Notes: generated by a model not told the origin, from the sequence alone. Shown: positions 15,141 to 24,903, numbered from the stretch's first letter. The stretch is DNA of 64,000 nt from Bacillus sp. FJAT-28004 (GCF_001280845.1 NZ_LGHP01000001.1:4878665-4942664); one strand, 5' to 3'. A program made the numbers and translations.

Positions 15141-18053
15141 ATGAAACAAAACATTAGACGTATTAATGGCAACGTTAATGTCAGCAGTTTTAATATTGTT
15201 CAAAATATAGCAAATTTAGGCTACTGGGAATTCGATCATGTTCGCAATGAAGCATCATGGTCGAATCAAATGTTCGAAATATATGATATGAGCTCTGATT
15301 TCTCAATGACGAAAGAAGAATTTTTTGAGTTCGTGCATCCCGATGATCGTGAACGTGTTAAACAGCAGTATCATCATTCAATAGAGTCAAAAAAGGAAAG
15401 CGTTTACGAGTACAGGATCGTTCGCCATAGCGGTGAAGTCAGGAATGTGGTGGAAAATATCACGTTCATACAGGATGCTGACAACCATATATTGTTGACT
15501 ATCGGCACGATCCAAGATGTGACTGATAATAAAAAATTGCAGCATCGACTTACGGTTGAAGAGCAGCATTATAAATCCATATTTGAAAATAATCCGGACG
15601 CGGTCTTTTCTTTTGACGTAAATGGAAATTTTTTGTCATGTAATTCAGTGCTTGAACAAATGTTTGGTTATTCGAAAGATGAAATTATAAAAGATAGCTT
15701 TCATAAATTTGTGCATGCCGACTCTCTGGATAAAACGATTCAGCATTTTGAGGAAACGGTCAATACGCTGAAGCCACAAAATTATGATACGACAGGCATT
15801 ACGAAATCAGGAAAAACGATCGAATTCAATGTAACCAATATCCCAATCATCATTAATAATAAGCTTGTTGGTGTTTATGGAATTGCCAAGGACATTACGC
15901 AGCAAAAAATGATTGAACAATCTTTAACCGAGACAGAATTAAAATATCGCAGCATCATAGAGCAGTCTATTGTCGGTATTTTTGTCGCGCAGAAAAATAA
16001 CTTCATCTATTCAAACGAGCAGCTCAATAAAATGATGGGCTATGACACCTTGATTGGTACAGATATTATACAAAATGTCCATCCTGAGGATCGTGAAGCG
16101 GTCGTTAATCAGGTCAAGCGGTTAAAGGAAGGTCAGTCATTATCCAATTTTCGTCATAGGGCTATCAAGCGAGATGGAACCATCATTCATTGCGATGTGC
16201 ACTACAAACAAGTATCCAATATGGGTGAGAAAGCGATCGTAGGCATCGTGCTTGATATTACGGATCGGAGCAAGGCCGAGGAATTAAATCAATATTTGGC
16301 ATACCACGATTATTTAACGGAGATGCCGAATCGCAGAAAGTTCGAAGACCAGTTAGACAAGCAGTTAAGGGTAAGTGAGTATTTTAAGCAGGGGTTAGCG
16401 ATCATGCTTATTGATGTGGATCGTTTCAAGTATGTAAATGATACGCTGGGGCATCCGATTGGAGATGAATTGCTGAAACAAATCGCCAACAGATTGATGA
16501 GCAATTTGAGCGATGGACAAACCGTCTTCCGACTGGGTGGTGACGAATTTGCAATTATTTTAGATGTTGTGCGGCAACAAAACGACATCAAGGATTTGGC
16601 AGCTACTATTATAAAGCTCATAAATGAACAATTTTTTATAGAAGGGTATGAGCTGAATGTAACCGCAAGTATAGGAATCAGTCAATCGCCTGGCGATGGG
16701 AGCTCTGTAGAGCTGTTGATGAAAAATGCGAATGCGGCTCTTTATCATGCCAAATCAAGAGGAAGCAATCAGTTGCAATGCTACTCCTCTTCCTTAAGTG
16801 TGGAATCGTTTAAATTATTTTCACTTAGCAATGACTTGCGTAAGGCGCTGGAAAGAGGTGAGCTGTTTCTGCATTACATGCCTCGTGTGCATTCGCAAAC
16901 GATGGCTATTGTTGGTGTAGAGGCGCTGCTGCGCTGGAATCATCCGGATTGGGGATTAGTTGCTCCGTCGGAATTCATTCCGATCGCAGAGGAAACGGGA
17001 CTCATAGTACCGATAGGGGAATGGGTGCTCCGCGAAGCCTGTTTGCAGCATAAACGATGGCAGAGCTTAGGCTTGCCTTCGGTTACGGTGTCGGTTAATT
17101 TTTCGGTACAGCAGCTGCTGCAGCAAAATATATTGCACACGATTGATCAAATCATCGAGGAGACAGGAATTTCACCGGATAGATTGGAAATTGAAATAAC
17201 GGAGAGCTCCTTTATAAGTAATGAGTATGTAGTGACTGAATTGCTGCTTGAGCTGAAAAAGCGAAAAATCAAAGTATCGCTTGATGATTTTGGAACGGGA
17301 TATTCTTCACTCTATCTATTGAAGCGATTGGCACTCGACACGATCAAAATCGATCGATCGTTTATCGAGGAGTTGATGACGGATAAAAGGAATAAGAGCA
17401 TCATTGCATGCATCATTCAGCTCGCTGGCGAGCTGAATATGCAGGTGGTGGCCGAAGGTGTTGAAACGAAGGAGCAATTCAACTATTTACGAGAGCAGCG
17501 ATGCGACGAAATCCAAGGGTTTTATTTCAGTCGTCCAGTGGAGCCAGATAACATCGTACAATTATTGAGCAGAAAGTCGTGGAAAGAGCCAGTCTCCCTT
17601 ATGCCAAGCAGAGAGATGCTCGTTAATCGAAGAAAAAGCTTTCGAATTGATTTGAAGCATTGTCTGCTCGCAGAGATGACCATTACGATGTTCAAAGGCA
17701 GCAGTGTGAAGCTTGGGAGCACAGAGGTACTGGTTAAAAACATCGGTCCAGGTGGACTACGGTTTATGGTGGGCGTAAAGCTGCCCGTTAACAGCGACAT
17801 CCTCTTGATGTTTAAGACTCAAATGCTTAATCAAATGTACGTGTTATACGGATTTATTGTCTGGTACAATGAACTGGGCAATGATATTTATGAATACGGT
17901 GTGCAATTCCAATTAAAAGAGAAGGAGCAGGATGCGCTCGTTAATACGCTTAATCTCCTTGCCATTAAGCAGCGAGACGGCATGCTGCCTCAAACACAAG
18001 TTTATGTGGGCGATCCCATACTCCGAATTAAGGAATTGAAAAAACATAATTAA
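15141..18053 (+). CDS. PAS-GGDEF-EAL-PilZ c-di-GMP turnover and sensing protein
   Basis: The 970-residue protein has about three PAS modules (roughly 15-130, 145-265 and 275-390), a GGDEF domain with intact RLGGDEF at about 464-470, an EAL domain with EALLRW at 594-599 and DDFGTGYSSL near 712, and a C-terminal PilZ domain starting at RRKSFRI (about 829). It could make, degrade and bind c-di-GMP. No transmembrane segment is obvious, so it is probably cytosolic with PAS domains sensing a ligand or redox state. A c-di-GMP riboswitch in its leader points to feedback control. The balance of the two activities cannot be told from sequence. Confidence 0.95.
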   Translation: MKQNIRRINGNVNVSSFNIVQNIANLGYWEFDHVRNEASWSNQMFEIYDMSSDFSMTKEEFFEFVHPDDRERVKQQYHHSIESKKESVYEYRIVRHSGEVRNVVENITFIQDADNHILLTIGTIQDVTDNKKLQHRLTVEEQHYKSIFENNPDAVFSFDVNGNFLSCNSVLEQMFGYSKDEIIKDSFHKFVHADSLDKTIQHFEETVNTLKPQNYDTTGITKSGKTIEFNVTNIPIIINNKLVGVYGIAKDITQQKMIEQSLTETELKYRSIIEQSIVGIFVAQKNNFIYSNEQLNKMMGYDTLIGTDIIQNVHPEDREAVVNQVKRLKEGQSLSNFRHRAIKRDGTIIHCDVHYKQVSNMGEKAIVGIVLDITDRSKAEELNQYLAYHDYLTEMPNRRKFEDQLDKQLRVSEYFKQGLAIMLIDVDRFKYVNDTLGHPIGDELLKQIANRLMSNLSDGQTVFRLGGDEFAIILDVVRQQNDIKDLAATIIKLINEQFFIEGYELNVTASIGISQSPGDGSSVELLMKNANAALYHAKSRGSNQLQCYSSSLSVESFKLFSLSNDLRKALERGELFLHYMPRVHSQTMAIVGVEALLRWNHPDWGLVAPSEFIPIAEETGLIVPIGEWVLREACLQHKRWQSLGLPSVTVSVNFSVQQLLQQNILHTIDQIIEETGISPDRLEIEITESSFISNEYVVTELLLELKKRKIKVSLDDFGTGYSSLYLLKRLALDTIKIDRSFIEELMTDKRNKSIIACIIQLAGELNMQVVAEGVETKEQFNYLREQRCDEIQGFYFSRPVEPDNIVQLLSRKSWKEPVSLMPSREMLVNRRKSFRIDLKHCLLAEMTITMFKGSSVKLGSTEVLVKNIGPGGLRFMVGVKLPVNSDILLMFKTQMLNQMYVLYGFIVWYNELGNDIYEYGVQFQLKEKEQDALVNTLNLLAIKQRDGMLPQTQVYVGDPILRIKELKKHN

Positions 18054-18065
18054 TGTTTATGATTG

Positions 18066-18118
18066 AAAAAAGCATTTTGCATTCGGTGAAAGCCGGGGTG
18101 TGAAATGCTTTTATTTTT
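18066..18118 (+). terminator. Terminator after the GGDEF/EAL gene
   Basis: AAAAGCATTT pairs with AAATGCTTTT around an inner hairpin (CGG/CCG), with a T-rich tail. Confidence 0.8.
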
Positions 18119-18191
18119 ACAATATAAAAGTTTTGCCGCATCGGTCTTTGGGTAAAAGGAAATAGTAGTTATTGAAAAGGAGGATGCGCGC

Positions 18192-19001
18192 TTGAAATTA
18201 ACACCGGAACAACGAATCCAGCTGCATGGCTTTAATAATTTAACGAAGTCACTCAGCTTCAATATGTATGATGTGTGTTATACGAGAACGAAGGAAGAGC
18301 GAGTAGCCTATATCGCCTATATAGACGAACAATATAATTCGGATAGGCTGACAAATATTTTGGAGACGGTGTCGGACATCATAGGAGCGCATGTGCTTAA
18401 TATTGCGAAACAAGATTATGAGCCGCAGGGCGCCAGCGTCACCTTGCTTGTATCGGAAGGTCCGGTTATCGGCGGACCCAATGAATCATTTGAAGAATCA
18501 CCGGGTCCCTTGCCTGATTCAGTTGTCATGCATTTGGATAAAAGCCATATAACGGTTCATACGTATCCCGAATATCATCCGAATGAAGGCATAAGCACGT
18601 TCCGCGCAGACATCGATGTGTCTACCTGTGGAGAAATTTCTCCGCTTAAAGCGCTGAACTACTTAATCCATTCATTTGATACGGATATTATGACGCTGGA
18701 TTACCGTGTGAGGGGTTTCACTCGCGACATTAACGGTTATAAGCTTTTTATTGATCATGATATTAACTCGATTCAAAATTACATACCGAAGAAAGAATCT
18801 CTTTTGTATGACATGATCGACGTTAATATTTATCAGGAAAATGTGTTTCATACAAAATGCAAGCTGAAGCAGTTTGACTTGAACAACTATTTGTTCGGCT
18901 ATACGAAGGATTCATTGTCGACCACAGAGCAAGAAGAAATTACGAGAAGATTGAAGACCGAGATGGATGAAATTTTTTATGGAAAAAATATAAGGAGCTG
19001 A
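18192..19001 (+). CDS. speD: S-adenosylmethionine decarboxylase (E. coli type)
   Basis: The 269-residue AdoMet decarboxylase proenzyme supplies the aminopropyl group for spermidine synthesis. Length and the DKSHITVHTYPE motif match the larger E. coli-type SpeD rather than the short Bacillus SpeH type. The serine in KSHIT is the expected self-cleavage site that becomes the pyruvoyl cofactor. Translation starts at TTG 18192, with AAAAGGAGG upstream. An SDR gene follows after seven bases and is probably cotranscribed. No spermidine synthase gene is nearby. Confidence 0.92.
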   Translation: MKLTPEQRIQLHGFNNLTKSLSFNMYDVCYTRTKEERVAYIAYIDEQYNSDRLTNILETVSDIIGAHVLNIAKQDYEPQGASVTLLVSEGPVIGGPNESFEESPGPLPDSVVMHLDKSHITVHTYPEYHPNEGISTFRADIDVSTCGEISPLKALNYLIHSFDTDIMTLDYRVRGFTRDINGYKLFIDHDINSIQNYIPKKESLLYDMIDVNIYQENVFHTKCKLKQFDLNNYLFGYTKDSLSTTEQEEITRRLKTEMDEIFYGKNIRS

Positions 19002-19008
19002 TTTTCAT

Positions 19009-19878
19009 ATGTCTAAATCCACATCGCAAAAAAATATTAACCCACCCCAGCACCAGAACCGTCAACCCGGTATTGAATCCGAAATGAAGCCGCTGCCGAT
19101 TTATGAATCTGATACTTATAAGGCTGCAGGGAAGCTGAAGGGCAAGACGGCTATTATTACTGGCGGAGATAGCGGCATCGGCCGTGCGGTAGCCGTTGCT
19201 TATGCGAAAGAAGGCGCAGATTTAGCGATCGTTTATTTGAATGAACATGATGATGCGAAGAAAACGAAAGAAGTTGTAGAGAAAGCTGGCGTGAAATGCT
19301 TGCTTATTGCGGGTGATATAGGTGAAGAGGCGTTTTGTAAGAGCGTAATGGAGCAGACGATTCAGGAGTACGGCAAGCTGGATATTTTGGTTAATAACGC
19401 AGCGGAGCAGCATGTGCAGCAGAAACTTGAGGATATTACATCGGAACAACTCGTGGCTACGTTCCGTACGAATGTATTCAGCATGTTCTATTTGACGATT
19501 GTGGCTTTGCCGCATTTGAAGGCTTCCAGCTCAATCATTAATACGGCATCCATAACGGCATACAAAGGCAATCCGACTTTGATTGATTACTCCGCAACGA
19601 AAGGTGCCATCGTCTCATTTACACGCGCGTTGTCGGTAAATTTGGCTGAGCAAGGTATTCGTGTTAATGGCGTAGCTCCCGGACCGATCTGGACTCCGCT
19701 TATTCCAGCGACTTTTGATGACCAGTCCGTAGCTACATTTGGCTCAGATACACCAATGAAACGACCAGGACAGCCGCATGAGTTAGCAGCTGCCTATGTT
19801 TACTTAGCTTGTGATGACTCCAGTTATATGTCCGGACAAATGCTGCACATTAACGGCGGAGAAGTTGTAAACGGGTAA
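19009..19878 (+). CDS. SDR family oxidoreductase (general-stress YhxD/YdaD-like)
   Basis: The 289-residue short-chain dehydrogenase has TGGDSGIG near 50-57, NNAA near 130 and the catalytic YSATK near 193. The extended N-terminus (about 40 residues before the Rossmann fold, rich in Q and P) is typical of the YhxD/YdaD/GsiB-adjacent stress dehydrogenases of Bacillales. The substrate is unknown. It starts at ATG 19009 with AAGGAG upstream and is probably in one transcript with speD. Confidence 0.9.
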   Translation: MSKSTSQKNINPPQHQNRQPGIESEMKPLPIYESDTYKAAGKLKGKTAIITGGDSGIGRAVAVAYAKEGADLAIVYLNEHDDAKKTKEVVEKAGVKCLLIAGDIGEEAFCKSVMEQTIQEYGKLDILVNNAAEQHVQQKLEDITSEQLVATFRTNVFSMFYLTIVALPHLKASSSIINTASITAYKGNPTLIDYSATKGAIVSFTRALSVNLAEQGIRVNGVAPGPIWTPLIPATFDDQSVATFGSDTPMKRPGQPHELAAAYVYLACDDSSYMSGQMLHINGGEVVNG

Positions 19879-19886
19879 AAAAGATT

Positions 19887-20771
19887 TTATAAGAAGCCAT
19901 GCTGCTTCGCATAATTTCCCCAGTGCGGCTGTCTGCCATCGACGTCGGTTATGCCGAACTCATCAGACAGCTGCCAGCTTGGGAACACTTGTCCTGATCT
20001 TTCCAGCAGATTGTCGCTTGCTGCAAGCGCTGCGATTCCGCGTCCAATGAAGTATGGCGTTTCCGATTGGCCGAAATGCTCGGAATCTGGTTTACCGCCA
20101 TGCACAGCATCAAGCCAAGTTTCTTCCGTTACGTCAAAATGCTCCAGCATTTCCTCGGAGCGAAGGAAGCCGGGAGTTACAGCAACAGCCGATACATCAT
20201 AGGGCTTAAGGTCAGTTGCCATGGCTGTCGCTAGATGGATAGGTGAAATTTTGGCCAAACTATAGAACAAGCTTCCGCGATAACGGTAATCGATTCCGTC
20301 GGTTACTTCAATAATTAAACCCTTTCTCCGTTTCACCATTAAAGGAGCTCCATAATGGCTCGTAATAAGATGCGCCTTGACGGCACGCTCTTGCATTAAC
20401 AGCCCCTTGCTTAAGGAATGCTCCCAAAACGGCTTTTTCCATACCGTTAATTTTTCTCCTCCCCATATGTTATTGACCAGCACATCCAGTTGTCCATTTT
20501 GTTCTTTGTTGATTTGTTCGAATAAAGCTTGAACGTCCGCTTCAACGGTATGGTCAACTCTAACTGGGATGCCTACGCCTCCTTGTGCAGTGACCAGCTC
20601 GGCTGTTTCTTCAATCGTTTCCGCTCTGTTCAAATCGGAGGCTTGGCCGCGAATGCTCCTTCCCGTGCAATATACGGTCGCTCCTGCTTCTCCAAGGCTT
20701 ACAGCAATTCCACGGCCAGCTCCGCGGGTAGATCCAGCAACGACTGCTATTTTTCCTGCTAGTGGTTTCAT
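19887..20771 (-). CDS. SDR family oxidoreductase
   Basis: The 294-residue short-chain dehydrogenase has an N-terminal AGSTRGAGRG cofactor motif, VNNIWGG in place of the usual NNAG, and YSLAK as the catalytic Tyr-Lys pair. The lack of a standard NAG motif places it in an atypical SDR branch. It is convergent with the preceding SDR gene and divergent from a WYL-type regulator at 20908, which may control it. The substrate is unknown. Confidence 0.88.
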   Translation of the reverse strand: MKPLAGKIAVVAGSTRGAGRGIAVSLGEAGATVYCTGRSIRGQASDLNRAETIEETAELVTAQGGVGIPVRVDHTVEADVQALFEQINKEQNGQLDVLVNNIWGGEKLTVWKKPFWEHSLSKGLLMQERAVKAHLITSHYGAPLMVKRRKGLIIEVTDGIDYRYRGSLFYSLAKISPIHLATAMATDLKPYDVSAVAVTPGFLRSEEMLEHFDVTEETWLDAVHGGKPDSEHFGQSETPYFIGRGIAALAASDNLLERSGQVFPSWQLSDEFGITDVDGRQPHWGNYAKQHGFL

Positions 20772-20824
20772 TGTATCGCTCCATTCTTGTTTCTAAGGTT
20801 TACTCTTTGTCAGTTTAGCAAACG

Positions 20825-20849
20825 ATATACGACAGCTACTGTCATATAT
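20825..20849. promoter_or_regulatory. Inverted repeat in the SDR/WYL-regulator divergent region
   Basis: GACAG-CTA-CTGTC is flanked by further ATAT/ATAT pairing (outer arms ATATACGACAG and CTGTCATATAT). It lies between the two divergent starts, so it is a natural operator candidate for the WYL regulator. Binding is inferred. Confidence 0.5.
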
Positions 20850-20907
20850 TCATGCTACAATGAAAAAAACTTGAAACGGATAAGAGCGGACTCAGGAGGT
20901 TTGGCGC

Positions 20908-21864
20908 ATGAGAGCAGGACGATTAATTGCGATTATATTATTGATGCAAAATCACGGGAAAATGACATCAAAAGAGCTAGCAGAAAAGCTGGAGGTGTCT
21001 GAGCGTACGGTAATACGTGATATGGAATCGCTAAGTGAAGCGGGCATTCCAGTTTATGCGGAGAGGGGAGTGCACGGAGGATGGGTTTTGTCCGAGGGGT
21101 ATCGAACTAATTTGACCGGTATGCATGCAGATGAATTGATTTCTGTTATCGTTGGCAGCCCATCCACCTTGCTCAGCGATCTAGGAATTGCAAGTCATTA
21201 TGAAGCTGCTATCCAGAAAATATTAGCTGCTGCTCCTGCTGACGTAAGTAAAGGGGCTTATCAAATGAGACAAAAAATACATATTGATGGAGCGGGCTGG
21301 CATCAGATGGAAGAGTCATTGCCATTCTTGTCTATCGTGCAGGAAGCGGTCTGGGAAGAGCGGTTATTGCAGATTCGCTACCATCGCGAGGATGGCATAG
21401 CCGAGCGAATCGTCAATCCTTTAGGTCTCGTTGCCAAGCGTAATGTTTGGTATTTAATTGGCGAAGTGAACGGAGAGAAGCGGACATACCGAATTTCAAG
21501 GCTGTTAGATGCAGTCATGCTGGATGAACGGCTTGAGCGGCCGGCAAACTTTGACCTCGCTGAGTACTGGGAGCAGTCCATGGGTGAGTTTAAGCAAAGG
21601 CTGCCGCAATATCCTGCTGTGATTACGTTACATGAAGCCGTACTCTCTCGGTTAATCAAGGAGCGATATGTCAAAATAGTGGAAAGCAGTCCTTCACAGA
21701 AAAGGAGCTGGCTAACAGCTCGAGTTGAATTTCAAGTTCTGGAATCGGCTTGCGAAATTGTTCTAAGCTTCGGTTCACGAATGGAAGTCGTCGAGCCTGC
21801 TGAGCTGCGGCAAAAAGTTATAGCAGAGGCAAAAGCTATTTATGCTTTATATGGCGATTTGTAA
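20908..21864 (+). CDS. YafY-type transcriptional regulator (HTH_11 + WYL)
   Basis: The 318-residue protein has an N-terminal helix-turn-helix (KMTSKELAEKLEVSERTVIRDMESLSEAGIPVYAERG) and a central-to-C-terminal WYL domain with the NVWYLIGEV and RTYRISR segments. WYL proteins often sense a nucleotide or small ligand. It is divergent from the SDR gene, with an inverted repeat between them. An AGGAGG ribosome binding site precedes ATG 20908. Confidence 0.92.
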   Translation: MRAGRLIAIILLMQNHGKMTSKELAEKLEVSERTVIRDMESLSEAGIPVYAERGVHGGWVLSEGYRTNLTGMHADELISVIVGSPSTLLSDLGIASHYEAAIQKILAAAPADVSKGAYQMRQKIHIDGAGWHQMEESLPFLSIVQEAVWEERLLQIRYHREDGIAERIVNPLGLVAKRNVWYLIGEVNGEKRTYRISRLLDAVMLDERLERPANFDLAEYWEQSMGEFKQRLPQYPAVITLHEAVLSRLIKERYVKIVESSPSQKRSWLTARVEFQVLESACEIVLSFGSRMEVVEPAELRQKVIAEAKAIYALYGDL

Positions 21865-21910
21865 AAAAAGTGGAAGCTCTAAGTGTAATAGAGCAGGTGG
21901 GAATAAAAAG

Positions 21911-21957
21911 AGATGATTACTACTCCGTATGGATCACAGAGGAATCATCTCCTTTTC
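21911..21957. terminator. Bidirectional terminator between the WYL regulator and the serine hydrolase
   Basis: AGATGATT and AATCATCT flank a 24-base loop, with T-rich tails on both strands. The long loop makes it moderately convincing. Confidence 0.6.
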
Positions 21958-21983
21958 GCTATTACTATCGTTACATTTGTTTC

Positions 21984-23987
21984 TTAAGGTGAACGTGGCA
22001 GAGCATAATATCCAAATGCAAGATCAAGTAAAGCACTTGCTTCTTGGCGAAGCAGTGGCTTTTGCGAACGGAAGTCAACTGAACCGTCCTCGTTTACTTT
22101 TGTATCGGGATCTGCAATGCCTTGGGAAATAAGTGCTTTAATTCCTTCAACAGCCCATGGAGCAGTGTCGTCAGTAAGCTTAATGTCTCGCTCAAGCTTA
22201 GCTTGTTTTAAATTTTGAATCATAGTTGCAGCTGTTTGTCTTGTAATGACTGCATTTCTATCAACACCAGGAATACCAGTTATCATTTGCTTCTTGTGAC
22301 CTTCAATCATATCAGGAAAACTATGCCAGCCATGAGCAATCATAAGGACGTCCATAAACTCGCCTTGTGTCATTGTGCCTCTTGGCTCAAAGTTATTGCC
22401 CTCTTTGGCAAATAGGACATCGCGCGCATGTAAATTGTTAATGTACGACGAATATGCACTATCATTAGGGACATCATTGAATGCTGGCTTAATATGAACC
22501 TTACGCGCATCAGAACCAAAATCAAGACCATTGGGATTTGTATAATAAAAATATTCAATCTGACCCTGATGATCTTTTTTGAAAGCTAATTTGTTGCCTG
22601 CTTCATCTTCAAACAACAGTGGGTGAACCATTTGTAACGTGTGTTTGCCACTGGTTCCTGTCTCCATAATGAGGTTGCCATCCCCGTAAGTGAAGTTGGA
22701 ATTCAAGAAAAAGAATCTTGTGTTCAAATAAGAGCCAACATATTGCTCCGCATCCTTCTCGCTTAGTGGAATGTACTTCGGTTGTTCTACTTCTCTCTCG
22801 TCAGGGAAATACTGATCCATAAATGCTTCATATACCTCTAAGCTCATCATCGTATCATTATTATAGGACATGTAGAAGGAAACGTTTTTCTCCGGCAACA
22901 GCACAATCAAGGACTGATGACCAGGCAGGTTCCCGCCTTTCAGTACAACATGGTGGCCATTCATAATATCATTGCGATAACCCTCAAACCCGCCAACTGT
23001 AGTCATAGGAATTGATTTGTCTGCAAATACTGCGTAGGTTTGCATCTGTTCCGCAGTTTTTTCATTAATGATCTTCTTGCCGTTAACTGTTCCCTCCTGC
23101 TGAAACATGATCAAATATTTTGCCATATCTTCACCCGTTGACAAAATACTGCCATGTGGGCCATCGGTCGGTGCATGTCCAGATACTGGATGTGGTTTGC
23201 CATCCGGTCCATAATGTGTGGCCATTCTACCCAGCAACTCGGGCGTAAATCGAGAGCTTGTAGAATTCATCCCTAACGGTTTAAATACATTGTCTTCCAT
23301 ATATTGCGGGTATGATTTACCGCTTACGTTTTGAATCGCATAGCCAGCCAATAAAAAAGCAAAATTGTCATACGTATAAGCTTCGCCAGGTTTTCGAACA
23401 ACTGTAGGCATATTTTCTGTCATAAAGTCCTTCATCGGAATATCTTGATCGACATATTTAGGGTCTAAAAAGAGGGATTTATCCGGGTAATCAAATCCTG
23501 CTGTGTAAGTCAACAAATTGTATAACGTAATCGGAGTATTTGTTTTGTTAGGTACTTTCATTCCCCCGAGATAGTCTTGAATATCTCGATCTAGCTCCAT
23601 TTTCCCACCTTCTACGAGTTGCAGTGCAGCTAAAGCAGTAAATGTTTTTGAAACAGATGCGATTTGAAACACAGTATCTTTATCTACAGCAATTTCCTTT
23701 TCTTTGTCTGCAAAGCCATACCCTTTATTGACGAGCACTTTACCATCTTGAACAACGACAAAATTGGATCCATTCACGTTGTATTTCTCCATCATATTTT
23801 CAAATACAGGATCAATAAAGTCCTCAATTTCTTGTGGGTTTAACTTAACATTTGTGCTGACCTCATTCGATATCTGAGATGCGACTGGACTAGTATCTCG
23901 ATTGGAAACGGGCGCCGTGCAGGCTGTAAATATAGTTGTAAATGAAAGTAAAGCGACGATACTGACCTTGCGAAATTTGTTATTCAC
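21984..23987 (-). CDS. Beta-lactamase-fold serine hydrolase lipoprotein with C-terminal SLH-like region
   Basis: The 667-residue exported protein has a lipoprotein signal (LLSFTTIFTAC, C23 as lipid site). A penicillin-binding-protein / class C beta-lactamase fold spans about 55-395, with S111-V-S-K114 and Y206-D-N208. A middle beta-rich domain follows (about 405-500), and the C-terminal 150 residues contain SLH-like repeats (FEPRGTMTQGEFMDVL, AVITRQTAATMIQNL). It is probably anchored on the outer membrane leaflet and acts on peptides or peptidoglycan fragments; the substrate is unknown. Beta-lactam hydrolysis is possible but not implied. Confidence 0.88.
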   Translation of the reverse strand: MNNKFRKVSIVALLSFTTIFTACTAPVSNRDTSPVASQISNEVSTNVKLNPQEIEDFIDPVFENMMEKYNVNGSNFVVVQDGKVLVNKGYGFADKEKEIAVDKDTVFQIASVSKTFTALAALQLVEGGKMELDRDIQDYLGGMKVPNKTNTPITLYNLLTYTAGFDYPDKSLFLDPKYVDQDIPMKDFMTENMPTVVRKPGEAYTYDNFAFLLAGYAIQNVSGKSYPQYMEDNVFKPLGMNSTSSRFTPELLGRMATHYGPDGKPHPVSGHAPTDGPHGSILSTGEDMAKYLIMFQQEGTVNGKKIINEKTAEQMQTYAVFADKSIPMTTVGGFEGYRNDIMNGHHVVLKGGNLPGHQSLIVLLPEKNVSFYMSYNNDTMMSLEVYEAFMDQYFPDEREVEQPKYIPLSEKDAEQYVGSYLNTRFFFLNSNFTYGDGNLIMETGTSGKHTLQMVHPLLFEDEAGNKLAFKKDHQGQIEYFYYTNPNGLDFGSDARKVHIKPAFNDVPNDSAYSSYINNLHARDVLFAKEGNNFEPRGTMTQGEFMDVLMIAHGWHSFPDMIEGHKKQMITGIPGVDRNAVITRQTAATMIQNLKQAKLERDIKLTDDTAPWAVEGIKALISQGIADPDTKVNEDGSVDFRSQKPLLRQEASALLDLAFGYYALPRSP

Positions 23988-24136
23988 TGTTCATTCTCCT
24001 TATGTGTTTGTAGTTGGCTAGCGTACAAGTCAAATGGACAACGCTGCTTCACGAGTATCACAAAAAGAGTGTCATTCTAACAAGTTACCTTATGTCATCC
24101 CTTTCGTTTCCTTGCTTAAGATAAACAATGTTACAT

Positions 24137-24191
24137 GTCATATGACGTTTTGACACTAGGAATAGTGAGGGTTTGACGATTAAACTGCAGA
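24137..24191 (+). promoter_or_regulatory. Promoter region with palindrome ahead of the sensor/kinase genes
   Basis: The palindrome GTCATATGAC (24137-24146) lies upstream. A promoter TTGACG (24173-24178) with a TATAAG-like -10 about 16 bases later follows. A binding site for the LuxR-type response-regulator half of the downstream fusion is plausible. Confidence 0.45.
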
Positions 24192-24231
24192 GGATATAAG
24201 GGCATTACAAAACTCTGGAGGTGCATTTCTT

Positions 24232-24828
24232 TTGAAAAAGCTATTGTTAAACAACCTGCAAAACGTAATCTTTTTGTTCTTTACTTTTATTTCGGGCCTG
24301 TTTTATTTTTGCTTCTATTTAGTGACTCTAACATTTGGATTAGGTATGTCGTTTACGGTAATTGGGATACCGATATTAACGTTTGTTATGCGTTCAGCAC
24401 GGAAGTTCGTCCGATATGAACGTACACAAACCAAAATTTATACTGATCTAACATTAGAGTTGGAAGATGTGGAACTACTAGTAGAAGGATCGTTATGGGT
24501 TCAAGCTAAGCGAGAGCTTCTAGATCAACGCAACTGGAATGCTATTTTTTGGTTAATGCTAAAGCTGGTCGTAGGCTGGATAAGTCTTTTCTGCGCTGTC
24601 ATATTATATATTGTGCCGCTTGCCTTTATTGCAGCACCTTTACTTGTTCCATTTGTGAATATTCAAATAATGTTTATGACGATTGATACGTTGGAACATT
24701 CTTTAATCATTATGTTAGCAGGTATTGTACTTATCTTTTTTGGCGCATGGTTAGGAAAAGGTATCACGCAAGCAATTGGAGGATATACACGATACATGGT
24801 TAAGGCGATATCTGGCGATTCTGCGTAA
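24232..24828 (+). CDS. Putative sensor-domain membrane protein
   Basis: The 198-residue membrane protein has helix pairs around 15-55 and 100-190 and the layout of the 'putative sensor' domain family, which usually sits next to, or fused to, LuxR-type two-component kinases. It starts at TTG 24232 with CTGGAGGTG upstream. The kinase gene follows after about 75 bases, so the two probably form one sensory unit with this protein as membrane partner. Its ligand is unknown. Confidence 0.8.
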   Translation: MKKLLLNNLQNVIFLFFTFISGLFYFCFYLVTLTFGLGMSFTVIGIPILTFVMRSARKFVRYERTQTKIYTDLTLELEDVELLVEGSLWVQAKRELLDQRNWNAIFWLMLKLVVGWISLFCAVILYIVPLAFIAAPLLVPFVNIQIMFMTIDTLEHSLIIMLAGIVLIFFGAWLGKGITQAIGGYTRYMVKAISGDSA

Positions 24829-24903
24829 ACAGGATGCGTCGGGAGAGTGAATACTCTATACTATTACGTATAATAAGGATGAAGTTTAGGTGAGGTGCTA
24901 CAC

